Below are positions 11,501-18,700 of a stretch of DNA of 26,115 nucleotides, in pieces. The notes under the pieces were generated by a model, which did no database searches, was not told the DNA's origin, and saw nothing but the letters and a program-made list of their open reading frames with translations. Source of the DNA: Chlamydomonas sphaeroides. Its lineage: Eukaryota; Chlorophyta; Chlorophyceae; Chlamydomonadales; Chlamydomonadaceae. The stretch covers positions 1 to 26,115 of the forward strand of contig BDDC01001365.1 in assembly GCA_001662425.1 (NCBI GenBank), read 5' to 3'. The position numbers and the translations under genes are program-made. The number at the start of each line of letters is the position of its first letter. The first letter of the stretch is position 1.

Positions 11501-11706
11501 TGCGTGTGCAGCACGGTAAGAGCGATGGTCGCCGTGGGTACCGGTACCAGCCGGCGGGGATGCGGCTGCTTTGCTGTTGGGGCCGATCGACCGCGGCCAT
11601 GCCTGAGCCTTATGCGCATCTCGTCTGCTGCCCCCTTGCTTGCTTGCGTCTGCAACCGCAGGGCTTCGTTTACAGGCCCGCACAGAGTGCCTGTGTGGCG
11701 GTCTAG
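250..11706 (+). CDS. Gene 1: secreted modular F5/8C, EGF and Ser-Pro-rich glycoprotein (5' partial)
   Basis: This is a multi-exon gene whose start lies upstream of the window. Exons: 250-281, 481-515, 685-722, 880-1033, 1319-1344, 1594-1647, 1865-1957, 2201-2295, 2467-2517, 2617-2664, 2901-2968, 3208-3259, 3532-3588, 3856-4481, 4669-4713, 4968-5032, 5297-5358, 5601-5671, 5972-6024, 6167-6207, 6594-6619, 6820-6926, 7169-7275, 8171-8242, 8371-8398, 8723-8753, 8954-9019, 9344-9384, 9591-9718, 9882-9912, 10771-10821, 11001-11170, 11339-11515, 11662-11706. Phases match at every junction and give about 948 residues ending ACVAV then TAG. Module order is F5/8C (partial), F5/8C, EGF, EGF split by a Ser-Pro stalk, EGF, EGF, F5/8C, F5/8C, EGF. 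There are several NxS/T sites and no transmembrane segment after the last EGF. I infer a secreted matrix or wall glycoprotein that binds glycans and calcium. The least certain exons are 8371-8398, 8723-8753 and the upstream edge of 250-281. Confidence 0.82.
880..2643 (+). other. F5/8 type C (discoidin-like) domain (gene 1, repeat 1)
   Basis: Seven exons (880-1033 through 2467-2517) and the start of 2617-2664 give a complete domain. It opens with INLARLRPVFVSS, continues with DKVVDGVTT and the core KPFLSIDLGG, then ISSIVLFNRGDC, AELRVGNTPI, LVWKQPYPG and GRFVTLQNFN, and closes with IIEVQVFGPP. F5/8C (discoidin/fucolectin) domains are known to bind glycans or lipids, and the NLA-xx-P start, the VDG element and the hydrophobic-DLG core are typical. 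The pair Cys-Pro-Ala-Cys at about 1641-1870 falls in a loop. The ligand cannot be told from sequence; binding of wall polysaccharide or glycoprotein glycans is an inference. Confidence 0.85.
2656..3240 (+). other. Calcium-binding-type EGF module 1 (gene 1)
   Basis: Exons 2617-2664, 2901-2968 and 3208-3259 give QDE followed by six cysteines: CFWSPC, RSKHASC, IDTASSFSCQC and DSGYVPAASTC. The acidic DE just before Cys1, the C-x-C pair for Cys4 and Cys5, and the Gly-Tyr before Cys6 are hallmarks of calcium-binding-type EGF modules. The DE-to-Cys1 boundary falls exactly on an exon junction. It runs straight into VDLNE, the calcium-site start of the next module. Confidence 0.85.
3260..3531 (+). other. 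GC-AG intron of gene 1
   Basis: The donor is GAG then GCAAGC at 3260, with acceptor CCCTGCAG ending at 3531. The EGF frame requires a junction between LNE and CTAG, and no GT near 3259 gives that join. GCAAGC matches the strong donor context expected of the minor GC-AG class. Reading through instead would run the calcium-site residues into low-complexity sequence and lose Cys1. Confidence 0.75.
3877..4470 (+). other. Ser-Pro-rich hydroxyproline-type stalk (gene 1)
   Basis: About 195 residues in exon 3856-4481 are almost only Pro, Ser and Ala, with some Glu, Gln and Arg. Recurring motifs are SPPPSP, PPSPEPSPP, PSPAPPSP and PAPPSP. Such Ser-Pro motifs are classic sites for prolyl hydroxylation and O-arabinosylation in volvocine wall glycoproteins and would form an extended polyproline-II rod. 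The composition keeps several other frames on both strands free of stops, so overlapping open frames here mean nothing. Confidence 0.92.
4699..5340 (+). other. Calcium-binding-type EGF module 3 (gene 1)
   Basis: Exons 4669-4713, 4968-5032 and 5297-5358 give DVDE then CTASPGICGGGTC, TNSEGSYSC, T, CDSGYANTTSVKTC. All six cysteines, the D-x-DE calcium start, an Asn-Ser-Glu-Gly-Ser-Tyr segment before Cys4 and the Gly-Tyr turn are present. The E of DE is split by the phase 2 intron (GA then G), unlike the phase 0 boundaries of modules 1, 2 and 4. NTT is a potential N-glycosylation site. Confidence 0.88.
5543..5580. repeat. (CA)19 dinucleotide microsatellite
   Basis: Nineteen uninterrupted CA units lie just upstream of the acceptor CCCGCAG at 5600. 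The tract sits where the pyrimidine-rich stretch of the intron would be. Length polymorphism in this tract could affect splicing of EGF module 4, which is an inference. Confidence 0.95.
5832..5852. repeat. Short AT-rich inverted repeat in an intron
   Basis: TACATATAT and ATATATGTA are perfect reverse complements separated by CTT, giving a 9-bp stem within the intron 5672-5971. I see no mobile-element features around it. Confidence 0.6.
6208..6593 (+). other. Intron of gene 1 with a short duplicated motif
   Basis: This 386-bp intron separates NVALSK from SAVASSVYT. It carries an 11-bp direct duplication, AGCCGGCCGAC, at 6325-6335 and 6336-6346. I see no coding content that fits the frame. Confidence 0.55.
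7276..8170 (+). other. Long intron of gene 1 with exon-like GC-rich island
   Basis: At 895 bp this is the longest intron of gene 1. It lies between RLQNG and ELRIG of F5/8C repeat 2, which join without a gap when compared with repeat 1, so no domain exon is missing. Within about 7600-8090 there are splice-flanked pieces such as CTGCAG then a frame reading RLELAQRQLPAAAP, and later a frame reading QRLQPPKPPVFVP. I cannot assign these; they may be remnants of an insertion or chance. Confidence 0.45.
8399..8722 (+). other. Intron of gene 1
   Basis: This 324-bp intron lies between VWRNAPSEF and GLAVYNISLLS. An alternative acceptor (GGGTTCAG near 8666) exists inside it, so the next exon could be longer than drawn. 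No other feature is seen. Confidence 0.45.
9020..9343 (+). other. Intron of gene 1
   Basis: This 324-bp intron splits the Leu codon (CT then C) before AFHEIQVFG. Apart from the short tandem repeat at 9130-9173 it holds nothing I recognise. Confidence 0.6.
9130..9173. repeat. 24-bp tandem duplication
   Basis: GTAGCCGTTTAGCCACGCAC at 9130 recurs at 9154 with one change (GTC for GCC), giving nearly two copies of a 24-bp unit inside the intron before exon 9344-9384. Confidence 0.85.
9913..10770 (+). other. Long intron of gene 1 with GC-rich inserted-looking block
   Basis: This 858-bp intron follows IDLG in F5/8C repeat 3, where repeat 1 has an intron of 249 bp at the same place. Both ends are AT-richer, while about 10010-10300 is GC-rich and open in two minus-strand frames. 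That block is described separately. The rest shows no features I recognise. Confidence 0.6.
10010..10310 (-). pseudogene. Possible antisense protein-coding fragment in an intron (unassigned)
   Basis: Read on the minus strand, one frame gives GHIIEVGATAVALPGLLGG (about 10282-10226). A second frame further on gives GVEVLRLPPPPLRDYVGREL then SRLGFMAADDGCC (about 10135-10018). Both look more protein-like than the surroundings, but they are in different frames, with no obvious start and no intron I can place between them. It may be a captured or decayed gene piece. I recognise no family, and chance in GC-rich DNA is a real alternative. Confidence 0.2.
11429..11706 (+). other. C-terminal EGF-like module (gene 1)
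   Basis: The end of exon 11339-11515 plus exon 11662-11706 gives GW then CAQGAAASC, TGANFRC, LDTLSGPKC, V, CSTGFVYRPAQSAC, then VAV and TAG. All six cysteines and the Gly-Phe before Cys6 are present. It lacks the D-x-(D/N)-E start of modules 2 to 4, so calcium binding is unlikely. The protein stops three residues after Cys6, with no membrane anchor. Confidence 0.85.
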
Positions 11707-12650
11707 ACAGCAGCTTGACCGAACATGGCTGGGCTCTGTTTGCTGCGGCAGCCTAGGCAGCCTGAGCGCTGTCGAATGTTGTTGCGCAGCTCGGCAGAAG
11801 CTTAGTGTTAGCGAGCGAGCTCGCCAGTCGGGCGTTCCTGGGTCTACTACTGTGCGTGTGTGTATGTTTCGCGGTATCGGCCACTTCCGGGTCCCTGACC
11901 CCACTAGCTTGTTTGGGTGAGAATGAAGTCATCTGCTTTTCGATAACGATCGTCTCTAGTATGTTGTCCAGTTGGGTGCCGTGTGTGCGGCATTGGTTGA
12001 TGTGATGACAAGCCTGCTTCCAGGTCCTGCATCGCATCCTGTGCCGCTGCCGCCCTCGCTGCTGAGTTGTTTCTTAGGGCACAACTTCAGATTACTATAT
12101 GTATGTTTTGGTATGCCCAGTCTCGGGCAATCTCTGTGCCCACGGCACGGCCGACAAATTCGATATGCGTGTGAGCGCTGTTTCCCCAGGCTATCTCGAG
12201 AGGGCTATCTATGCAATTTATCTGTCGTGACATGCACAATCAGTCCTGCAACCGGCAGGTGCCTCAAGCCACCGCCGCGCCCTCCCGCTAGGGAACGAAA
12301 TAATCAATGGCCAATGGCCTGACGCAAGTGAGCAAGCGTGTCAATATCGTCCGCCGGCTTTCAGTCGACTCGTGCACGCGCATGGTGATTGTGTGGTGAC
12401 GCGGACCAGACTCGTTGAACGAACGAATGGGCTCTGCATCTTTCGCACGCCTCCATTGCGTAACCAACCCATGCATTCACGCACGTGGCGACGGTGATGT
12501 TCGCCCTGGGCAGCCGGCCAGCCCATGATAGATGGGGCGCGGCCTCCAGGCCCTAGTTGTCGTCGAGGATCACTGGTTGTACGGCGTTGCCGGCCTTTCC
12601 ACCGTTTCTTCTTAGCGTTTGCTGTAATGACAGTGTTTGCCGTCTGCAAG
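11707..12650 (+). other. Probable 3' UTR and downstream flank of gene 1
   Basis: After the TAG stop at 11704-11706 there is no further exon continuing a domain. The first TGTAA, the usual polyadenylation signal of volvocine algae, is at 12623-12627. That would make a 3' UTR of about 0.9 kb. Long 3' UTRs occur in these algae, but the assignment rests only on the motif. Confidence 0.4.
12623..12627 (+). terminator. Candidate TGTAA polyadenylation signal for gene 1
   Basis: TGTAA is the established Chlamydomonas polyadenylation signal. This is the first copy I find downstream of the gene 1 stop codon. A five-base motif can occur by chance. Confidence 0.3.
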
Positions 12651-13600
12651 CTGGTCGTCCAAATTCGGTGTGCTCATATGCCTTTCTGATGAGAGCTGCG
12701 CCCGGTCGGCATGATGAGAGCCAAACAGCACAATCCCGCTTACCGCGTGGGGCCCTGAAAATTTGAAGTACACGCTTACGCATCAACAGCAGCAGGTGGT
12801 TGTTGGGCATCGGTGCTGCGCTGCCCCTTGGTGTCACAGCTCACTTGCATGCAGCACCGGACCCTGACGCACAGACATGTTATAAATTCAATGTTATATG
12901 TTATGTTTAATGTTCTTATGTTACCGGTTGCCTGCTGCGGGCCAGCCGAATGAAACCATTCTGCTGACGCTGGTCCAGGCCTTCAATCACAACACCACCC
13001 TTAGCAAATCCAGGCCTGGTTCCCGGGGCCAGACGTCGCACAGGTTTGGCCAACATGGTTGGCCTACGCCCTGTCTTTGCCGCCAGCCACTGGCTTCACG
13101 CAAACCCACCGTCCACCCTTGTCTATCACGGCCTTGCCCATCAGTGGGGTGCGCTTGGCTTTGATAGGCCAAGGCCAGGTCGCCGCGTGCACCCAGTGAC
13201 CTGCTGCTCAGGGCGGCAGGGCGCGTGATGCGGCGCACAGCGAGTAGCCAGCCACCTCCTGCCTGCCACGGAGGTGTGCAAGCAAACGGATATGGTGAAA
13301 CCCCATCCATATCCAGCCAAGAAAGCAAACGCAGCGCGACAGAGCTGCGGCCCCGCCGCGGTTTGCGCCCAGTGGTATAGACACACGTACGTTTCCCCTC
13401 TGAGAAGCACCCCCGATTTCCCCCATCTATCTTCATCTGTCCGTTCGCGCGGCGCCCCCTTGCAAGGTGGGAGGACCCGCCAGCATCCGGAGCATCCCGA
13501 GACGCCCTGCCGCTGCCGCGTGAGTTGCATCCGCTCCTCAGCAAGGGCCGGCCCCTGTGCGTGTGCCCCGTGGTCGTAATTATTGCCGAGCGGCCCACAA

Positions 13601-13633
13601 CCCGTCAGCACGGGGACAGCCCGTCATCACGGG
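13601..13633. repeat. Paired near-palindromic 14-mers
   Basis: CCCGTCAGCACGGG at 13601-13614 and CCCGTCATCACGGG at 13620-13633 differ at one base. Each has the self-complementary ends CCCGT and ACGGG. The same 13-base core CCGTCAGCACGGG recurs at 15001-15013. They may be ends or internal parts of a repeat family. Confidence 0.6.
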
Positions 13634-14218
13634 CCGTGTTTGAGTTCACCTAAGCGCTGCCAACAGACGGTCGCGTTACAATCTGCTGAACTTGCGCAAC
13701 CGAGCAAGGCAACATCGCTCGAGCGCACTGACCGGACAAGTACCGGCAGGCTGCGGCTGGTTGGGCAGCCGGCGCGGACCAGGACTCTCCATTCCCTATT
13801 CCGTGTCACACCATGTCACGCACGTGCTGTTCTGCTAGCTGGCTGGGCCATGCGACAGATGCCCGCGCTACTCAGTTTGAGACCCCTTTTTGGTGGTGTG
13901 ACCGATGCCATGGAGCGATCCGGAGGCCCTGGGACAGGGCACGAACGAAAGATGGCCCCCCTATCCGTCCGCGCATCCTAGGGCAGCCCCAGTGTGGCGA
14001 CCTGAGGCAGCCCTCAGCGTAAGACTGGGGGAGTCGAAGGGCCGCCGCCAGGCAACTGTCTGACTGGGGCTCTGTCTGGGGAGGGGTGGCGGTGGCAACG
14101 AGGCACGATTGTAAAGGAAAGAGCCGAGCCAGGCTTTGGCCCGCGGAGGTTACAGTCCCCCTCACTGCCATTCTTGCGCTGTGTGAAGTGTGGCGGCAGG
14201 AGGGAAGGGCATTGGAAA

Positions 14219-14298
14219 GCGAGGGAGATACGGCTGCACCTGCGTCTGACGCGCACCCCGGTAAAGGTGAAACCTTTGAAGACGATGTTGGTGCCAGC
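14219..14298 (+). repeat. Diverged direct repeat, copy A
   Basis: An 80-bp block running from GCGAGGG through TCTGAC, GCACCCCGG, AAGGTG, GAAGAC and ATGTTGGTGCCAGC resembles copy B about 250 bp downstream. The best-kept part is the last 16 bases. It looks like a decayed tandem unit of about 250 bp or part of a mobile element; I see no coding signature. Confidence 0.65.
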
Positions 14299-14468
14299 AT
14301 GCTTCTTTTGCTTCCACGCAGGTTATGTACTGAAAGCATGCGTCCATGCAGGTGGCGGTGGCTGCGGGACCGCCCCGCCCCCCGCCGTCAGAGCTCGGCC
14401 GGCCGTGCTTGCTGCCGCCGCCCGGTCCTTCGAGGCCAAAATGCCACCCCCGTCGCCGCCCCCGCCGG

Positions 14469-14549
14469 GCGAGGGTGAAAAGGGCTGCGCCGGGGTCTGA
14501 CAGGCACCCCGGCGAAGGTGGAAGCAACGAAGACAATGTTGGTGCCAGC
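14469..14549 (+). repeat. Diverged direct repeat, copy B
   Basis: This is the second copy of the block at 14219-14298, sharing GCGAGGG, GTCTGAC, GGCACCCCGG, AAGGTG, GAAGACAATGTTGGTGCC and the closing CAGC in the same order. GGTGCCAGC occurs again just after it, at about 14570. Similarity fades outside the block. Confidence 0.65.
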
Positions 14550-15560
14550 CAGGCGGCCTCCTGGTGCCAGCATGCATGCATGACTTCCACGCTCATTCAA
14601 CATGCATTCAGTCGCTCCGTCTATGAAAGGGGTTGCAAACAGGCCCGTCAGAGACGGAGATGAAAGAAGGGGAAGGGGCCGGCAGGGCCCGCGTCAGGCA
14701 GCTGTGGTGCGCTCGGAAGAAGCCCGCCCCAAGCGGCCCATGGGTCGCGACTCGTGGCTGCGATGGCGCAGCGGCCCGTGTGACCAATTTGTCTCTTGCC
14801 CACAGTTACCATCGAGGCGCTCTCAGTGGGCGCGCAAGGAAGGGAAGTAACATCCGCCCTGGAAAAGCAATTGCGCTTCACTAATGCCGTCGCGTCCTTC
14901 ATGTGGGCCGGCGGTGCCCCGCGCGATTGAAGGGCAGTGTATGTGGTGAACTGGCTGTTCCCCTCTGTGCCCCGTGACCTTGCCACGAGCCCCCAGCCGT
15001 CCGTCAGCACGGGTTGATTTGGCGAGCAGCCGGGCAGTCGGACGCCGATCGGGGGCCGGGGCACGGGGCTTTGAGGGACTCCATGGACTCAGGTGCGCAT
15101 GGGCGTCCCTAGTCGGGCGGACCCTCGCTGGCGCCCCGGCAACTCCATCCGAGCGGCAGTCGCGCGGCCACCCGGACGCCGTCTCTCGGCCATCCCCTGC
15201 AAGCGGATGCAGAGATTGCTGCTGGGAGGCAGAGAGCCGGCGCTAGACCAGGGTCTGACGTGCCGTGCATAGGGAAGAGTGATGAGCAAAACGCCGTACA
15301 TTCGCGGCTTTGGGACTCGCGTGTGCATACTCCGGATCAGCATACTATACCTGCATAGTGCTCTAACTGTATGCGAGGCTTGCACAAATCCCTGCCTTCC
15401 GAAAAACACGGTTCTGGCGTCCGATGCCCTGATGGCATATGCCATAGAAGGACGGCTGCCAGGATATGTGGCGCCAGCTGTGCGGCTACCAGCGCGGGTG
15501 AGGATTGACACTTGGCGATGGTCGCGGTCGCTGTTGCGCTGCACGACGGCCGCATGGCTT

Positions 15561-15570
15561 TGTATAATAA
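15561..15570 (+). promoter_or_regulatory. AT-rich TATA-like motif upstream of gene 2
   Basis: TGTATAATAA is one of few AT-rich stretches close to the proposed gene 2 start at 15751. Its position would suit a core promoter element of a transcript with a 5' UTR of about 150 bp. The support is weak. Confidence 0.2.
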
Positions 15571-15750
15571 TGCCACGTTCATACCGGTTCTAGTGGGGAT
15601 CGGCTTCAGCGTAGCGCAGTTTAAGGGACATTTGTGAACGCTGGCGTCGACTCAACTCCGACAGGGTGCTGCTCTATAGCACCATGTGCTAGGATTGTGC
15701 TTTCAGCAACAAGTACTACATTGGTGTTCGGGCCCGCAAGCCCGGGTGAC

Positions 15751-18700
15751 ATGTTGCTTTGGAGCTTAGCGCCAGGAATAGCGCTATTGCGTTGCCTTGA
15801 GGCTATCGGCACAGCACAAGCGGTGCGCACTCGCGCAGCCCAGCCTGGCCCTTGTGACGTGTTGTCCCCGTCCCGCACCCCCCTCTCCGTGACCTCGACA
15901 CCCCCGCCTCCCTGCAGACGCGCCCTGGTGCGCACGCCTAGCCACCTGGCGCCTTCATCGTTGCTGCTGGTGCTATGCTGCGGTCTGCTGCTCGGGCCGC
16001 CGCCATGCCAGGGGCAGGTGCGAGCCCTCTGCCGGGTGCACGCAAACACTGCTCGCCACCCCCCGCGCGTCGCCCTAGCCACCCGGGCCTCACCACAACA
16101 GCTGCTCGCCTAGATCCTCACGGCTAATTTTGTGGACCATGCAGGTGCAGCAGCCGCGGCACGGCTGGCGCGCTCTGGCGGGCGGCGCGCGTCGAGAGCT
16201 GCAGGATGGGCCCACGGCGCCTAGCCAGCAAGGGGCCGCGCCGCCGGACCCTCCGCGGCCGGCCCCGGGACCAGCGCCGCCCAGCCTGGAGCCGCTGGGA
16301 CCGCAGCCGCCAAGCCCAGGGCCGCTAACAAGCCCCGGGCCGCCGAGCCCGGCGCCGCCGGCCCCGGCACCTCCCAGCCCGGCGCCACCCGTGCCGGTGC
16401 CGCGCAGCCCCGGGCCGCCCTCCCCGGAGCCGCCCAACCCGGAGCCGCCCTCGCCGGGGCCGCCCGCGCCATCGCCGCCGTCCCCGGAGCCTCCGAGCCC
16501 TCGGCCTCCGTCCCCGGAGCCCCCCAGCCCGGAGCCGCCCAGCCCACTGCCTCCCAGCCCGGAGCCGCCGTCACCGCCACCTCCCAGCCCCGAGCCACCC
16601 AGCCCGGCCCCTCCCAGCCCGGAGCCGCCATCCCCAGAGCCGCCGCGGCCGCTGCTGCCGAGCCCGCCTCGGCCACACTCGCCGGCACCGCCCAGCCCCG
16701 TGCCGCCCTCACCGGCGCCCCCGCGGCCGCCGCCGCCCAGCCCGGCACCGCTGCCGCCCTTTGCGTTGCCCTCAAGTAAGACCAGGCCTCCTGTCGCACG
16801 CGTGCGCGCTAGCTTTTGTTGCCTCCGGCCCCTCCTGGCGGCCACCGGTGCCCCCTGGGCCAGCTAACGGCGGCCGCCAGGAGGGGCCGCTGCGCTGGAT
16901 GCCGTGGGACTAGGTCTGTCTGTCTGGCGGCCGGCCTCACAAAGCATGTGGCCGTGCAGCTTGCTCAAGCGTCATGCGTCATGCGTCATGCGCTGCAGCG
17001 CATGCGCCAGCAGCTCGCAGGCCGCCGGCTGGGCCAGGGATCGCCTGGCTGGGGAGAGCGCTGGTGGCCAGGAGGCAGGGCTGGCCGGGGCTTTGCGCCG
17101 AGTGTCGAGCGCCCAAACCCACGCCTGCCAGGCTGAACCGCGCTGCGGCTCACAGCCGTGTGCCCCAACCGCACCGCCGCTGCAACCAACCGCTGCAACT
17201 AACCGCTGCACGCAGCCCGCAGCCCCGCACCCCCTGACCCGTCCCACGGGGAAGCCGAGTGCGCATTTGGCCCCCGAACGTGTGGGGGCTTGGGTTTGTT
17301 GCCCACACTGGGACCGCTGTCACTGTTCTCGCAACCCCTCCACCCACTACAGCCCGCCCCCACCCGGCCCCTGCCCAGACTGGCTGCCGGCCCTGGCCCG
17401 CGTGCTGGTGCTGTGCGACCCGACCCTCTACCTGCCCGGCGGCCTGGCGCTGGCGCTGGAGGCGGCGGCGCCCGGGCTGCCGCTGGCGGCAGAGTACGCC
17501 ACCGCCGACCTGGCGTCGGTGGTGGCGGCGGGCGCCATCAACAAGACGGTGCGAGGGAGAGGGGAGGAGGCGTTCTGAGCGGGGCAGGTCGTGTCCTGGC
17601 TGGGGAGCAAGGGGGGGATGCGACGCACCAGGGCGGGCGGCAGCCACATGACGGCCCGTGAGCGCCAGGGCCGGGGTGGGGCCAGGGCAATGGGTTGCCC
17701 GCATTGCACATCCCAACTCGCCCGCGCCCCCGTCCGGCCCCTCGTCCACGTTTTGTCCTCCTCCCCGGCAGCGCTACGACGCCATCTTCTTCCCCACCCT
17801 GCTGCCCGGCATCCTGCTCGACTACACGCCGCTGCTGCCGGCGCTGGCGTCCTTCCTGGTGGAGGGCGGCGCGGTGGTGGCGGGGCCCGCGCCCGGCAGC
17901 GTCACGGGTGAGGGCCCCATCCCCCGGGAGGGGAGGAGGGGCGCGCAGCGCAGGGGCGCAGGCGTGTCAGGGGGCAGGGAAAGCGGGGGTCTTGTCTGCG
18001 GCCATCGGTTGGCTGCGGCCTGACCAGAGGGCCCCCTTCGGCCGGGGTGGTGCGGCGTGCGGCTGAGAAGCCTTTGGGGCGGGGCCCTCGAGCATCTGGC
18101 CGCGGCCTGGGCTAAGACGTCTTCTGTGCGCACTGGTGGCGTGGGGACAGCGCCCTGCTGCGCGTGGCCCTGCATCCCCACCCTGGCCCTGGCCACGTGC
18201 CCGGGCCCCTGCCGCCCGCACCTGCAGGCCGCTGCCCCTTGGCCCCACGCCCTCTCCCCTCTGCTCCCCCAGCGCTCCCCACCACCTCTCCTCCTGCTAC
18301 CCCTCCCCCTCCCGTCCACACACACCCCAGCCTCGCTGCTGCTGCTGCTGCGCCCTCCCACCCCCCGCTCCCCCCTCAAATCCCCCCTGCTCCCTCCGCC
18401 CCCAGCCTCCCTGCTGCGCGGCCTGCTGGGCGCCACCTCCAGCCGGGGCGACCCGGGGCTGGCGGTGTCGGTGCGCTGCGAGGACGGAGAGGTGGCGCGG
18501 CCCGCGGCCGTGAGGCTGGTGCAGGTGGGCGGGGGGCCTGGGGTGCGGTAGCCGTGGCAGGGTGCAGAGGGTTGCGTGAAGGCGCATGTGTTGGGTGTGG
18601 AGGTTGTAGCGGGTCGCATGTGGGGGCGTGTGAAGAGGGGTTGTAGAAGGATGGGCAGAAGGATGGGCAGGAGGATGGGCAGAAGGATGAGGCGGTGCGG

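Larger units (their letters stand above)
12650..15750. other. Intergenic region between genes 1 and 2
   Basis: About 3 kb in which I can support no gene. Many open frames exist on both strands because of the GC content, but none shows a recognisable domain or a consistent exon series. Visible structure comprises short CCGTCAGCACGGG-type repeats, a diverged 80-bp repeat pair at 14219 and 14469, and an AT-rich TATAATAA near 15563 about 190 bp before the proposed gene 2 start. The promoter of gene 2 should lie at the right end. Confidence 0.5.

Noticed and set aside
12987..13598. 203-residue minus-strand open frame in the intergenic region
   Set aside because: No recognisable domain, no exon series and low sequence order; GC-rich DNA yields such frames often.
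15089..15544. 151-residue minus-strand open frame upstream of gene 2
   Set aside because: No recognised family, and nothing in its surroundings supports it as a gene.
16090..16867. Long Gly-rich minus-strand open frames across the gene 2 stalk
   Set aside because: Same composition effect; they have no domain, no splice logic and no neighbouring exons.
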